A DNA stretch of 64,000 nt, from contig JAAZIA010000030.1 in assembly GCA_012510445.1 (NCBI GenBank), positions 35,893 through 99,892 on the forward strand, in the 5' to 3' direction. The position numbers and the translations under genes are program-made. The stretch is from Bacteroidales bacterium (GTDB lineage Bacteria > Bacteroidota > Bacteroidia > Bacteroidales > UBA932). The stretch's first letter is position 1, and each line of letters begins with the position of its first letter. A model generated the notes under the pieces. It made no database searches, was not told the DNA's origin, and saw only the letters and a program-made list of their open reading frames with translations. Shown here in pieces: positions 1 through 8,924 of the stretch.

Positions 1-571
1 CAAAGACCGTATTTTGATGCACGGAACCCTACTGTTCAGCGCTTCTATGGAAGATTTGTCACAGGCCCTGCAAGTGAAAGACCGAGGAAAAACACGCGGA
101 GTGGCCAGTCGGCCTCGTAAAGTGTGCAATCTGTCTGAGTTTTTACCGGCACAGATGACTCCCTTGCATTTTATGGAATTGATAAAAGAACATGTAACCG
201 GCTCCTTGACCGGAAGTTGGTCAGACAAACCCTTACAACCGCAAGAACAAGAGGGAATTGATACTTTGCATAACAAAAAATACCAAACTTTTGCCTGGAA
301 CTACAGCCGGCAATACCAATGGGAAGCGGTCAGAAAAGAACGTTTCCCGGGAGGCAATATTGAAGTATGCTTCAACGCCCCGCAGGGCAAGATTGAAAAG
401 ATAAAAATCTATGGAGATTATTTTTTCTTTTCTCCCACAGAAGAAATAGAAGAGGCCTTACTGGGATGCCCTCTTACCCGGGAAGACATTGCACAACGTC
501 TGTCTCCTTTTGTGTGGGATGACTATTTTCGCAACGTCCCCCCGGAAGGGCTCTATCAACTCTTCTTGTGA
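1..571 (+). CDS. lplA: Lipoate-protein ligase A, C-terminal part (5' end outside window)
   Basis: The reading frame is open from base 2 (KDRILMHGTLLF...), so the ORF-track start (a TTG at 14) is internal and the gene begins before the window. The stretch HGTLLFSASMEDLSQAL followed by RGVASRPRKVCNLSEFL is typical of the lipoate/biotin ligase catalytic domain close to its junction with the small C-terminal accessory domain; the last ~90 residues fit that accessory domain. The family attaches lipoate to E2 and GcvH proteins in the cytoplasm using ATP. The lipoyl-binding lysine region is upstream and not visible. It converges on mutB with only 5 bases between the stop codons and no terminator. 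A related lipoyltransferase is possible. Confidence 0.8.
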   Translation, partial: KDRILMHGTLLFSASMEDLSQALQVKDRGKTRGVASRPRKVCNLSEFLPAQMTPLHFMELIKEHVTGSLTGSWSDKPLQPQEQEGIDTLHNKKYQTFAWNYSRQYQWEAVRKERFPGGNIEVCFNAPQGKIEKIKIYGDYFFFSPTEEIEEALLGCPLTREDIAQRLSPFVWDDYFRNVPPEGLYQLFL

Positions 572-591
572 TTGAGCTATTCTTGTGATTG
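563..591. repeat. 12-bp direct repeat spanning the lplA and mutB stop codons
   Basis: TTCTTGTGATTG occurs at 563-574 and again at 580-591, a 17-base offset. The first copy contains the lplA stop (TGA, 569-571). The mutB stop (on the minus strand, 577-579) lies between the copies and the second copy encodes the last mutB residues. It looks like a small tandem duplication at the junction of two convergent genes. Confidence 0.7.
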
Positions 592-2613
592 CTGCTCCAA
601 CAACTCCAACATACTCACGGCACATTGCGATACCGAAGTTCCCGGTCCAAAGACGGCTACGGCTCCGGCATCGTATAATTCCTGATAATCCTGAGCAGGA
701 ATCACACCGCCCACAATCACTAAAATGTCTTCACGCCCCATTTCTTTAAGGGCATTAACAACCTGGGGCACCAATGTCTTATGACCTGCAGCCAAAGAAG
801 ATACACCAATAATGTGTACGTCGTTTTCTACGGCTTGGCGGGCTGCTTCTTCCGGTGTCTGGAACAAAGGTCCCACATCCACGTCAAACCCTATGTCTGC
901 ATAACCCGTAGCCACAACTTTGGCACCGCGGTCGTGGCCGTCTTGACCCAGTTTGGCGACCATAATTCTGGGTTGACGTCCTTCGCGTTCTGCAAAGCGG
1001 CTTGCCATTTCACTGGCTTGTACAAAGTAAGAATCGTCTTTTGATGCCGCTGAATATACACCTTTGTTCATACGTATTACAGCTTTATAGCGTCCTGCAA
1101 CTTCTTCACAGGCATCTGAGATCTCGCCAAGCGTTGCCCTGTGGCGGGCTGCTTCTACGGCAAGTTCCAACAAATTACCTGAATCTTCTGCAGCCGCTTT
1201 GGTAAGTGCTTGCAATGCTTCTTTTACTTTTTGAGAATCCCTGTTCTTCTTCAGTTCTTCCAGTCTTTTTATCTGTGACAACCTAACCTTGGTATTGTCT
1301 ACGTCTAAAATCTCTATGGGATCTTCTTTTTCCAGCCTGTATTTGTTTACTCCTACTACTACCTGCTCTCCCGCGTCTATCTTAGCCTGAGTACGAGCTG
1401 CCGCCTCTTCTATCCGTAACTTGGGAATCCCTGTTTCTATAGCCTTGGCCATACCGCCCAAGTCTTCAATTTCCTGAATCAATTCCCAGGCTTTATGAGC
1501 CATCTGATGGGTGAGGCTTTCTACATAGTACGAACCTGCCCAGGGGTCTATACCGCGGCAGATCTCCGTCTCATCTTGCAGGTATAGCTGCGTGTTACGC
1601 GCAATCCTTGCAGAAAAATCCGTGGGCAACGCAATGGCCTCGTCCAGGGCGTTGGTATGTAAACTCTGCGTATGGCCCAGAGCCGCTGCCATAGCTTCTG
1701 TACACGTACGGGCTACGTTGTTATAGGGGTCCTGTTCTGTAAGTGTCCAGCCGGAAGTCTGACTATGCGTTCTTAAAGATAACGATTTTGGGTTTTTGGG
1801 ATTAAAGCTTTTCACAATTTTAGCCCAAATCATCCGTGCCGCACGCATTTTGGCAATCTCTTTAAAGTGATCCATGCCAATGGCCCAGAAAAAAGAAATT
1901 CTGGGAGCAAAATCATCTATATCCATGCCGGCTCTAATGCCTGTACGTAAGTATTCCAGACCGTCTGCCAAGGTATAAGCCATTTCTATCTCGCTGGTAG
2001 CTCCTGCTTCTTGCATATGGTAACCCGATACGGAAATAGAATTAAACTTGGGCATGTTGCGTGCCGTATAGGCAAAAATATCTCCAATGATACGCATAGA
2101 AAATTCGGGCGGATAAATGTATGTATTCCGCACCATGAATTCTTTTAATATATCGTTCTGGATGGTTCCCGTAAGCTCTTCCAAAGTAGCCCCTTGTTCC
2201 TGTCCTGCTACTATATAGAATGCCATGATGGGCAATACGGCTCCGTTCATGGTCATGGAAACAGACATCCGGTTTAGCGGGATCTGATCAAACAACACCT
2301 TCATATCTTCTACGGAACATATGCTAACCCCGGCTTTTCCTACGTCTCCCACTACACGCGGATGGTCTGCATCGTACCCTCGATGGGTGGCCAGATCAAA
2401 GGCTACCGATAAGCCTCTTTGACCGGCTGCCAGGTTTCTACGATAAAAAGCATTCGACTCTTCTGCGGTGGAAAAACCAGCATACTGCCTAATGGTCCAT
2501 CGCCTAAGAAGGTACATGGTGCTGTAGGGGCCCCTCAGGTAGGGAGGAATACCTGCTGCGTAATTCAGGTGTTCCATGTTTTCAAGGTCTTTGGCTGTAT
2601 AATATGTTTTCAT
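577..2613 (-). CDS. mutB: Methylmalonyl-CoA mutase large (catalytic) subunit
   Basis: Adenosylcobalamin enzyme that interconverts (R)-methylmalonyl-CoA and succinyl-CoA. The 678-residue protein has the TIM-barrel substrate domain ([55 protein letters not shown]) and a C-terminal B12 domain with the cobalt-binding motif DGHDRG at about residue 558. The start chosen is ATG 2613, forming ATGA with the mutA stop. The ORF-track start 33 codons upstream lies inside mutA and encodes a sequence unlike the family. Large subunits are usually about 715 residues, so roughly 40 residues of the N-terminal arm that contacts the small subunit are missing here. Last gene of hutU-mutA-mutB. Confidence 0.95.
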   Translation of the reverse strand: MKTYYTAKDLENMEHLNYAAGIPPYLRGPYSTMYLLRRWTIRQYAGFSTAEESNAFYRRNLAAGQRGLSVAFDLATHRGYDADHPRVVGDVGKAGVSICSVEDMKVLFDQIPLNRMSVSMTMNGAVLPIMAFYIVAGQEQGATLEELTGTIQNDILKEFMVRNTYIYPPEFSMRIIGDIFAYTARNMPKFNSISVSGYHMQEAGATSEIEMAYTLADGLEYLRTGIRAGMDIDDFAPRISFFWAIGMDHFKEIAKMRAARMIWAKIVKSFNPKNPKSLSLRTHSQTSGWTLTEQDPYNNVARTCTEAMAAALGHTQSLHTNALDEAIALPTDFSARIARNTQLYLQDETEICRGIDPWAGSYYVESLTHQMAHKAWELIQEIEDLGGMAKAIETGIPKLRIEEAAARTQAKIDAGEQVVVGVNKYRLEKEDPIEILDVDNTKVRLSQIKRLEELKKNRDSQKVKEALQALTKAAAEDSGNLLELAVEAARHRATLGEISDACEEVAGRYKAVIRMNKGVYSAASKDDSYFVQASEMASRFAEREGRQPRIMVAKLGQDGHDRGAKVVATGYADIGFDVDVGPLFQTPEEAARQAVENDVHIIGVSSLAAGHKTLVPQVVNALKEMGREDILVIVGGVIPAQDYQELYDAGAVAVFGPGTSVSQCAVSMLELLEQQSQE

Positions 2614-4394
2614 AATCCCAGTTCGTTTTGATATTGAAGTAGCGTTTCCAACAAGTTGCTGCGAACGCTTATAAAGTGATTGACTCCTTGTGCCTTCAGG
2701 TCTTCTTTGCAAGCCGGTTCACCGGCTACCGTTACGATGGCCTCTTTACCCAATGCCCGGGCAATCTGAGGAACTCCTTGTGCATATTCTTCGTCAGAAG
2801 AACAAGCCACTACTACGTGTGCCCCTTGTTTGCGGGCTGCTTGAATGCCTTCCTCAACAGAAGCAAACCTGTTGTTGTCTATTATTTTAAATCCGGCTAC
2901 CCCAAAAAAGTTGGTGGCAAATTGAGCCCTGGCTCGGCACATGCCCAAATTTCCAAAAGTCAGCAGAAAAACTACCGGCGTTTCTTTGGCCTGCTCTGTT
3001 TTTAATCGCATTCTTTCAAACTCGGCAGAAGCCCTCTCCCACTTCTCTTCCGGCAATGTTGCCAGGCCTTCCGGTGCCTTACCCAACGGATCGGGGTACT
3101 TGTTGATTCCTACCATCACTTCCCTTCCCGAGGCCAGTCTTTCCAAACGTCTTTGGCGTGTAGCTTTTATTTGTTCACGCACCCACTCAGCGGCTTGTTT
3201 GTTGGAAAAGCCTCCCTTTGCAAGGATTTCGTCTGCCAGCTTTTGTGCTTCTTTCTGTACAGAGTCTGTAATGCTTTCTACGTAATAAGATCCGGCAGCA
3301 GGGTCTGTCACCTTATGGAATCCGGCTTCTTCTTTCAATATGATTTGTATGTTACGCGCTAAACGGTAACTGTGCGGTGTTCCTTCTGAAAGTACGCAGT
3401 CAAAGGGCAATACCTCCAGAGAGTCTACCCCTGCAATTGCTGCAGACATAGCACCGGTAGTGCCTCGTAACAAGTTTACATACATATCGTAAGCCGTCTG
3501 GTCCCAAAAACCGGTAGTAGCGTGTACGCTAGCCGGCAAACCACATATACCGTCCCATAATACCCGTAACGCTCTAAATTTGGCAATCTCCAGAAAATAC
3601 TGCAGACCAATGCCCATATGAAAATGAATAGAACCGGCTGCTTCTTCCGGGGACATACCGTCCTCTGTCAAAAGATTTATGTATTCTTTTCCCAGAGCCA
3701 GGCTGCAACCCAGCTCTTGCACTATACCGGAACCCATGTTCTGCCATTGGTAACCCGGAACAGAAACTACGCGTATTCCGGGGTACGGACGGCTTGCTTT
3801 TACCAGCTCTTTCCAAGCATCAAGTACTTCTTTCCCGGCTTGGATGCCGTTGAAAAAAGCATCTCCCAGCGGATCAAATTCAAAACGAACTCTCAGTCCA
3901 TTTGCCTCCGTCCCTTGTTCTTTCACGTATTCTAAAAACGCATACAGCACATGGGGGTTTGTACAGGACGCTCCGGAAAAAGCCAATTCAACCGTTGTCA
4001 AAGGCACCTGATCCAGCAATACAGCCATATCTTGTTTTGTAAGTTTCCGTCCGGCGTCCGTTCGGAACCCCACCGACTCAACGCCTCGGCTTAACGCTTC
4101 CAGCACCAAGGCATTTACCTCTTTCAAGTGGTCTGTCATTGCAAACGTTTGCCTTACCAACCAGTTGTTGTCTGTCTTTGTACCCCTCAGGTAAGGTTTT
4201 TCACCCGGAAGGGAGTCTATATAAGGCAATCCTTCCAAGTCTTCTGCCCTGTAGTAAGGGCGAACGGCAACCCCATCGGGGATTTTCCAAACCAGTTTCT
4301 TTTCATAATCGGCTCCTTTCAGATCTTTTTCAATCTGTTCCTCCCACTGTTGAGTAGGTACCGGTGGAAAATCTTTGAATAATTTTTCAGTCAT
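2610..4394 (-). CDS. mutA: Methylmalonyl-CoA mutase small (non-catalytic) subunit
   Basis: 594-residue partner of MutB in the heterodimer. It has the same two-domain plan: a barrel recognisable by [18 protein letters not shown] and the family segment [16 protein letters not shown], and a degenerate C-terminal cobalamin-like domain that lacks DxHxxG, as is normal for this subunit. The family knowledge is that the small subunit binds no cofactor and stabilises the large one. Its stop overlaps the mutB start by 4 bases (ATGA), implying translational coupling. It follows hutU after 2 bases, so the three genes form one transcript. Confidence 0.93.
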   Translation of the reverse strand: MTEKLFKDFPPVPTQQWEEQIEKDLKGADYEKKLVWKIPDGVAVRPYYRAEDLEGLPYIDSLPGEKPYLRGTKTDNNWLVRQTFAMTDHLKEVNALVLEALSRGVESVGFRTDAGRKLTKQDMAVLLDQVPLTTVELAFSGASCTNPHVLYAFLEYVKEQGTEANGLRVRFEFDPLGDAFFNGIQAGKEVLDAWKELVKASRPYPGIRVVSVPGYQWQNMGSGIVQELGCSLALGKEYINLLTEDGMSPEEAAGSIHFHMGIGLQYFLEIAKFRALRVLWDGICGLPASVHATTGFWDQTAYDMYVNLLRGTTGAMSAAIAGVDSLEVLPFDCVLSEGTPHSYRLARNIQIILKEEAGFHKVTDPAAGSYYVESITDSVQKEAQKLADEILAKGGFSNKQAAEWVREQIKATRQRRLERLASGREVMVGINKYPDPLGKAPEGLATLPEEKWERASAEFERMRLKTEQAKETPVVFLLTFGNLGMCRARAQFATNFFGVAGFKIIDNNRFASVEEGIQAARKQGAHVVVACSSDEEYAQGVPQIARALGKEAIVTVAGEPACKEDLKAQGVNHFISVRSNLLETLLQYQNELGL

Positions 4395-4396
4395 AA

Positions 4397-6391
4397 TTAT
4401 TGTGAAGAATAAATATCATTTATTGCATGTAAAACGGTGGGATCTGCCAGAGAAGGTACGGTTACTTTTAATAAGGGTTCTTCTTCCATAGCACGCTCCA
4501 AGGCTGCCAAAGCCCCTTCGTTTCTGGCCCAGGCACGCCGGGCAATACCGTTGTTTACATCCCAGGAGAGCATGCTTTTGATTTGCTCATTGGACTTCTC
4601 GCTTCCGTCTATGACCAACCCAAAGCCGCCGTTAATTACTTCTCCCCAACCCACTCCTCCTCCGTTGTGCAAAGATACCCACGTAGCTCCGCGGAACGCA
4701 TCTCCAATGACGTTATGTACGGCCATATCTGCTGTTAACGCAGACCCGTCGTATATGTTAGATGTTTCTCTAAAAGGAGAATCCGTTCCGGACACATCGT
4801 GGTGATCCCTTCCCAGAACGATAGGTGCTTTAATACGTCCTTCTTTTATGGCGCGATTCAAGGCCAAGGCAATCTTTACCCGGCCTTTGGCATCGGCATA
4901 TAAAATCCGTGCCTGAGAACCCACTACCAATTGGTTTTCCTCTGCCCGGTAAATCCAATGCAGATTGTCTTTCAACTGGCTTTGGATATCGTTAGGAGCT
5001 TCTGCCAACAGTTCCTCCAAGACTTGGGCTGCTATGTTGTCTGATTCTCTTAAGTCTTCCGATAAAGAAGAAGTACAAACCCAACGGAAGGGTCCAAACC
5101 CATAATCAAAAAACAGAGGCCCCATGATATCCTGCACGTACGACGGATACCTGAACTCCCCATTTTCCTTCAAGATATCGGCTCCGGAACGGGACGCTTC
5201 CAATAAAAACGCATTCCCGTAGTCAAAGAAATACATGCCTTTCTCTGCCAACGTGTTGATGGCTGTCACCTGCCTTCGCAAGCTCTTTCTCACTTCTTCC
5301 GCAAAACGTTCGGGCTCGGCAGCCAGCATCTCCCTGGAGCGTTCCAATGAATACCCTGCCGGGTAATACCCTCCCGAGAAAGGATTGTGCAGGCTCGTTT
5401 GATCCGACCCCATCTCTACCTGTATATCAGAGGCTGCCAGGTATTCCCACAAATCTACCACATTGCCTTGGTAAGCCAACGAAACGGCTTCGCCTGTCTC
5501 TTTGGCCTTACGTATCCTTTGGGCCAGCAATTCCAGGTCTTCATATACTTCATCTACCCAACCTTGTTCATACCTTTTTGAAGTGGCTCCGGGATCAATT
5601 TCAGCTACCACTCCCACCACTCCGGCAATCCGAGCAGCTTTGGGTTGTGCACCCGACATACCGCCCAAGCCGCTGGAAACAAATAGCAAAGAGCCTTTTC
5701 CTTCCTTCTTAAACTTCCTGGCCGCATTCATTATGGTGATGGTTGTTCCATGCACAATTCCCTGTGGACCAATATACATAAAAGAGCCCGCTGTCATTTG
5801 TCCGTACTGGGATACTCCCAGAGCGTTTAGCTTCTCCCAATGGTCACGGGAAGAATAGTTGGGAATTACCATTCCGTTAGTAACCACCAACCGGGGGGCT
5901 TCTTTAGAAGACGGAAAAAGTCCCAGCGGATGACCGGAATAGAGTACCAGCGTTTGCTCCTCTGTCATTTCCATCAAGTACTGCATACAAAGCCTGTACT
6001 GCGCCCAATTTTGGAAAACAGCGCCGTTGCCTCCGTACGTTATCAATTCATAAGGATGTTGTGCCACCGCTCTGTCAAGGTTGTTGTTGATCATTAGCAT
6101 GATGGCTGCTGCTTGGCGGCACTTTGCCGGATAATCCTCTATATTTCCTGCCGTAATAGGGTCTTTCGGTCGATACCGATACATATAAATGCGTCCGTAC
6201 TCTTTCAACTCCTTTGCAAATTCCGGGGCCAGCTGAGTGTGTTGCTCTTTGGGAAAATAGCGCAAAGCATTGGCCAGCGCCAGTTTTTTTTCTTCAACCG
6301 TTAAAATGTCTTTTCTTACTGGTGCACGAGTAACACCCTTATCAAAAGGCAGTGCCGGCGGAATGCTGGAAGGAATGCCTTCAATTTTCAT
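4397..6391 (-). CDS. hutU: Urocanate hydratase
   Basis: Second enzyme of histidine degradation; hydrates urocanate to imidazolonepropionate using bound NAD+. The 664-residue protein belongs to the long urocanase type seen in Bacteroidota rather than the ~557-residue proteobacterial type. Visible hallmarks are ITYGGNGAVFQNWAQYRLCMQYL, LYSGHPLGLFPS, SGLGGMSGAQPKAARIAG and LGRDHHDVSGTDSPFRE. The start is ATG 6391 (MKIEGIPSS); the track start 11 codons upstream is a TTG. No hutH, hutI or ftcD lies in the window. The cotranscription with mutAB is unusual and suggests shared control of amino-acid catabolism. Confidence 0.95.
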   Translation of the reverse strand: MKIEGIPSSIPPALPFDKGVTRAPVRKDILTVEEKKLALANALRYFPKEQHTQLAPEFAKELKEYGRIYMYRYRPKDPITAGNIEDYPAKCRQAAAIMLMINNNLDRAVAQHPYELITYGGNGAVFQNWAQYRLCMQYLMEMTEEQTLVLYSGHPLGLFPSSKEAPRLVVTNGMVIPNYSSRDHWEKLNALGVSQYGQMTAGSFMYIGPQGIVHGTTITIMNAARKFKKEGKGSLLFVSSGLGGMSGAQPKAARIAGVVGVVAEIDPGATSKRYEQGWVDEVYEDLELLAQRIRKAKETGEAVSLAYQGNVVDLWEYLAASDIQVEMGSDQTSLHNPFSGGYYPAGYSLERSREMLAAEPERFAEEVRKSLRRQVTAINTLAEKGMYFFDYGNAFLLEASRSGADILKENGEFRYPSYVQDIMGPLFFDYGFGPFRWVCTSSLSEDLRESDNIAAQVLEELLAEAPNDIQSQLKDNLHWIYRAEENQLVVGSQARILYADAKGRVKIALALNRAIKEGRIKAPIVLGRDHHDVSGTDSPFRETSNIYDGSALTADMAVHNVIGDAFRGATWVSLHNGGGVGWGEVINGGFGLVIDGSEKSNEQIKSMLSWDVNNGIARRAWARNEGALAALERAMEEEPLLKVTVPSLADPTVLHAINDIYSSQ

Positions 6392-6421
6392 GATTTGGAT
6401 AAATTTAACGAAATTAACATG

Positions 6422-6429
6422 CAAATATA
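6422..6429 (-). promoter_or_regulatory. Putative -7 box for hutU-mutA-mutB
   Basis: TATATTTG on the minus strand matches the Bacteroidota -7 consensus TAnnTTTG. Transcription would begin near 6415, giving a leader of about 24 bases before the hutU ATG. No clear -33 TTTG is seen. Confidence 0.5.
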
Positions 6430-6439
6430 CGGGATAAGC

Positions 6440-6469
6440 TTTGATTTACCATTTTTTTGTATACTTTTG
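6440..6469 (+). promoter_or_regulatory. Promoter of rpsU
   Basis: TTTG at 6440-6443 and TACTTTTG at 6462-6469 match the Bacteroidota -33 and -7 elements with 18 bases between them. The start of transcription would be near 6476, just upstream of the strong ribosome-binding site. The promoter is divergent from that of hutU. Confidence 0.6.
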
Positions 6470-6482
6470 CAGCCCATAACAA

Positions 6483-6490
6483 AAGGAGGT
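6483..6490 (+). promoter_or_regulatory. Strong Shine-Dalgarno sequence of rpsU
   Basis: AAGGAGGT is an 8-base match to the anti-SD complement and ends 12 bases before the rpsU ATG. Almost every other gene in the window lacks such a site, as expected for Bacteroidota, where the anti-SD of the ribosome is held by bS21, bS18 and bS6. An SD on the mRNA for bS21 itself therefore looks functional, probably for autoregulation. Confidence 0.75.
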
Positions 6491-6502
6491 GTCTGTAATT
6501 AC

Positions 6503-6694
6503 ATGATCATTGTACCTGTAAAAGAAGGTGAAAATATAGAACGAGCTTTAAAGAAATTCAAGCGAAAATTTGAAAAGACAGGAATCGTTCGTGAACTCCG
6601 TTCCCGTCAGGCTTTCCATAAACCATCCGTAATCAGAAGGGAGCAAAGAAAAAAAGCCATCTACAAACAACGCTTACAAGATAACGAGGATTAA
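6503..6694 (+). CDS. rpsU: Small ribosomal subunit protein bS21
   Basis: 63-residue basic ribosomal protein beginning MIIVPVKEGENIERALKKFKRKFEKTG, an unmistakable bS21 sequence. The start is ATG 6503; the track's longer frame reads through the promoter and leader. In Bacteroidota, bS21 helps bury the 3' end of 16S rRNA and so blocks SD recognition (published structural work on the Bacteroidetes ribosome). It heads the local group rpsU-xerC-hpf. A hairpin terminator begins in its final codons. The leader's strong SD suggests that translation rises when ribosomes lack bS21. Confidence 0.97.
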   Translation: MIIVPVKEGENIERALKKFKRKFEKTGIVRELRSRQAFHKPSVIRREQRKKAIYKQRLQDNED

Positions 6695-6707
6695 TCCTCG
6701 TTTTTTT
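6685..6707 (+). terminator. Intrinsic terminator overlapping the rpsU stop codon
   Basis: CGAGGA-TTAA-TCCTCG forms a 6-bp stem followed by seven T. The loop contains the rpsU TAA, so the terminating ribosome would cover the hairpin. Confidence 0.7.
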
Positions 6708-6708
6708 G

Positions 6709-6716
6709 TATATTTG
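6709..6716 (+). promoter_or_regulatory. Putative -7 box for xerC (possible leaderless start)
   Basis: TATATTTG matches TAnnTTTG and lies directly after the rpsU terminator. The xerC ATG follows 6 bases after the box, so transcription would begin at or next to the start codon. No -33 TTTG is visible. Confidence 0.5.
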
Positions 6717-6722
6717 TTTACC

Positions 6723-7583
6723 ATGCAAAGGACCCAATTCATAACGTTTTTAAGGGTGCAAAAACGGTACTCCGAAAGAACGCAAACCATTTATTATCAG
6801 GCCATTTCACACTTTTATGAATTTATGGGTTTTACAGAAGAAGGCAACCCTATGGAACGAGTGGAACTGGCAGATGTACGCGCCTACACAGGTTCGCTGC
6901 TGGAAAGCGGATTAAGCCCGGCTACCATATACCAAAGGCTCTCTGCGCTCAGTTCTTTTAGTCAATATCTGGTAAGCAAAGGGTTACTTAAAGACAACGT
7001 GCTCAAACTGCTTGTAAGACCCAAAAAAGGGCACAACATTCCCGAATTTTATACAGAACAAAAAATAAACGTATGGATGGATCATCATGAGCGTCCGCTT
7101 TCGCAACCTCTTATGATGATTCATTTGTTATATGCCACCGGCATCCGTCGTGCCGAGCTTGCCGGAATTCGCATGGAAGACATTGATTTTCAAAGATCTG
7201 TATTGCGTGTAAGAGGTAAAGGCAACAAAGAACGTCAAGTTCCGTTACACGAAAACTTGGTCCAAGATTTGCAGTCTTTCATAAAAAGCAGGAGCGTTCC
7301 TTCGCCTTGGTTGTTTTGCAAAAAAAATGGAGAACAACTGCCTTTGACAACAATCAGTAAGATGGTACATAAAGAGCTGTCCCGGGAGCCCGGTTTTACC
7401 GGTCAAAAAAGTCCGCACATCCTGCGACACTCTCTAGCTACCCATTTGTTAAACAGAGGGGCAGACCTGAACAGTATTAAGGAATTGTTGGGTCATTCTT
7501 CGCTGGCTGCAACTCAGGTATATACTCACAATACTTTTGAAACATTAAAGAAAGCTTATAAAAAAGCACACCCCAGGGCCTGA
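6723..7583 (+). CDS. xerC: Tyrosine recombinase, XerC/XerD type
   Basis: 286-residue site-specific recombinase with an N-terminal SAM-like core-binding domain (about 1-90) and a C-terminal catalytic domain. The catalytic set is visible: Arg in GIRRAEL, Lys in RGKGNKER, His-x-x-Arg in HILRHSLATHLL, His in LLGHSS and the nucleophile Tyr in QVYTH. It is a housekeeping-type recombinase expected to act at dif for chromosome dimer resolution. Its place between rpsU and hpf is the usual one in Bacteroidota, and no integron or phage gene is nearby. The start is ATG 6723; the track's TTG at 6714 lies inside the -7 box. Whether it is XerC or XerD cannot be told from the sequence alone. Confidence 0.85.
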   Translation: MQRTQFITFLRVQKRYSERTQTIYYQAISHFYEFMGFTEEGNPMERVELADVRAYTGSLLESGLSPATIYQRLSALSSFSQYLVSKGLLKDNVLKLLVRPKKGHNIPEFYTEQKINVWMDHHERPLSQPLMMIHLLYATGIRRAELAGIRMEDIDFQRSVLRVRGKGNKERQVPLHENLVQDLQSFIKSRSVPSPWLFCKKNGEQLPLTTISKMVHKELSREPGFTGQKSPHILRHSLATHLLNRGADLNSIKELLGHSSLAATQVYTHNTFETLKKAYKKAHPRA

Positions 7584-7620
7584 CACCCGGTCCCGGAGTT
7601 TATTTATAAATACTAAAAAT

Positions 7621-7626
7621 GGAGGG
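7621..7626 (+). promoter_or_regulatory. Shine-Dalgarno-like site of hpf
   Basis: GGAGGG ends 5 bases before the hpf ATG, a canonical SD position. Such sites are rare in this window, rpsU being the other clear case. Confidence 0.6.
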
Positions 7627-7631
7627 TAATC

Positions 7632-7925
7632 ATGAACATTAGAGTGGAATCCGTAAAATTTGATGCCGACAAAAAACTACTGGACTTTATCCATGAAAAA
7701 GTAGGAAAACTGGAACGTTTTTTTGATGCCATCATTGGAATTGATGTCACACTTTCACTTGTGCCCGGTCATGAAAACAAGAAGGCCGCCATTCGTGTAC
7801 GTCTCCCAGGAAACGATCTGCTGGTAGAGCGAAACTATACTACTTTTGAAGAAGCCGTAGCCACAGGTGTAGATATATTGAAAGAAAATCTGGTAAAAAC
7901 CAAAGAGAAAATGCGCGGCGCATAA
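7632..7925 (+). CDS. hpf: Ribosome hibernation-promoting factor, short form
   Basis: 97-residue protein of the HPF/RaiA family (MNIRVESVKFDADKKLLDFIHEKVGKLERFF, then AAIRVRLPGNDLLVERNYTTFEEAV). The family binds the decoding region of the 30S subunit and inactivates ribosomes in stationary phase. Only the N-terminal S30AE domain is present; the long-form dimerisation domain is absent. It lies 48 bases after xerC and carries an SD-like GGAGGG. It converges on atpG with a 15-base gap and no clear terminator. In many Bacteroidota the tRNA-tuf cluster follows directly; here that cluster is 24 kb away. Confidence 0.92.
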   Translation: MNIRVESVKFDADKKLLDFIHEKVGKLERFFDAIIGIDVTLSLVPGHENKKAAIRVRLPGNDLLVERNYTTFEEAVATGVDILKENLVKTKEKMRGA

Positions 7926-7940
7926 CCCCCACTTTTATTA

Positions 7941-8921
7941 TTATCTGACAGATCCCGATACAATATCCAGGATCTCTGCCGTAATGGCTTGCTGGCGGCT
8001 TTTGTTATATTGAAGCTTTAGATCCTTTATCAGATCTTCCGCATTTTCAGAAGCCGCTTTCATGGCTATGGTACGGGCTGCATGTTCAGAAGCGTTGGCA
8101 TCTAACACAGATTTGTAAAAATTGTATTGGATTACACGCAAAAGCAATGCTTCTAACAGTTCTTCCCCGTTGGGCTCGGTAAGGTATCCTTCCACATCAT
8201 CCGGGCCAAGAACGCGGGTCTGGTGCTCCTGGGGAATAAAAACGCCATGCTTGCCTTTTGGTTCCGTATCGGGCATACGCACTTCCACTCCTTCCGGTAT
8301 GGCTTGAAAGGGCAGTAACACATCCCTTCTGATAACTTGAGAAGCCATACTCCTAAAATGATAAAACACAAACTCTGTTTTATCCGACAGGCCGTTTTTG
8401 TATTCTTCTATGAGTGTATTGGCAAACAACTCTACAGAAGAGAAAGACAAATGGGTCATCAGATCCACAAACGTATCGTTTATCGGATGCTCGGTTTTTT
8501 TAGCGGTCTCTAGCATCTTCTGTCCAATGGGATACAATGTAACGTGGTCTGCAGGTAACCCGGCATATTCTTCCACAACCTCAAACAACTTCCTTTCCAT
8601 ATTGGAATTATAGGCACCGCACAAGCCGGTATCGGATGCGACAAACACCAAAGAAACCTTGTTTACGGCGCGGGCATCTGTTACAGCCGTTTGTAACATT
8701 TCATTTCGTAAAAAAAGGCTGCCATCTTTACAGGAAATACATCCTTCGTGTACAAAAGTCAAAAGTATATTCCTAAGGCGTACTTCATACGGGAGTACAT
8801 ACCCCAGTAACGTCTGTGCCTTATGAAGTTTGGCAGAAGCTACTTTTTGCATAGCCTGCGTAATCTTCTGCGTTTTTTGTACAGAACCAATCCTCCTTCT
8901 TATTTCACGTAAAGATCCCAT
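7941..8921 (-). CDS. atpG: ATP synthase F1 gamma subunit
   Basis: Central stalk subunit. The 326-residue protein opens with MGSLREIRRRIGSVQKTQKITQAMQKVASAKL and ends with the conserved ENAEDLIKDLKLQYNKSRQQAITAEILDIVSG; these two long helices form the rotor coiled coil. The middle includes the SDTGLCGAYN segment. It is somewhat longer than the ~290-residue usual length because of an extended central region. Last gene of the operon, 3 bases after atpA; it converges on hpf. Confidence 0.96.
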   Translation of the reverse strand: MGSLREIRRRIGSVQKTQKITQAMQKVASAKLHKAQTLLGYVLPYEVRLRNILLTFVHEGCISCKDGSLFLRNEMLQTAVTDARAVNKVSLVFVASDTGLCGAYNSNMERKLFEVVEEYAGLPADHVTLYPIGQKMLETAKKTEHPINDTFVDLMTHLSFSSVELFANTLIEEYKNGLSDKTEFVFYHFRSMASQVIRRDVLLPFQAIPEGVEVRMPDTEPKGKHGVFIPQEHQTRVLGPDDVEGYLTEPNGEELLEALLLRVIQYNFYKSVLDANASEHAARTIAMKAASENAEDLIKDLKLQYNKSRQQAITAEILDIVSGSVR

Positions 8922-8924
8922 CGT

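Noticed and set aside
2614-2712. N-terminal extension of mutB to 2712
   Set aside because: It lies inside mutA, reads [19 protein letters not shown] and does not resemble the arm of methylmalonyl-CoA mutases.
3574-3816. Minus-strand 80-residue ORF inside mutA
   Set aside because: It is out of frame with mutA, has no family features and overlaps strongly conserved coding sequence.
6723-7583. Tyrosine recombinase as evidence of an integron, phage or genomic island
   Set aside because: It sits in the normal rpsU-recombinase-hpf order, with no attachment repeats, cassettes or phage genes nearby, so it is a housekeeping Xer protein.
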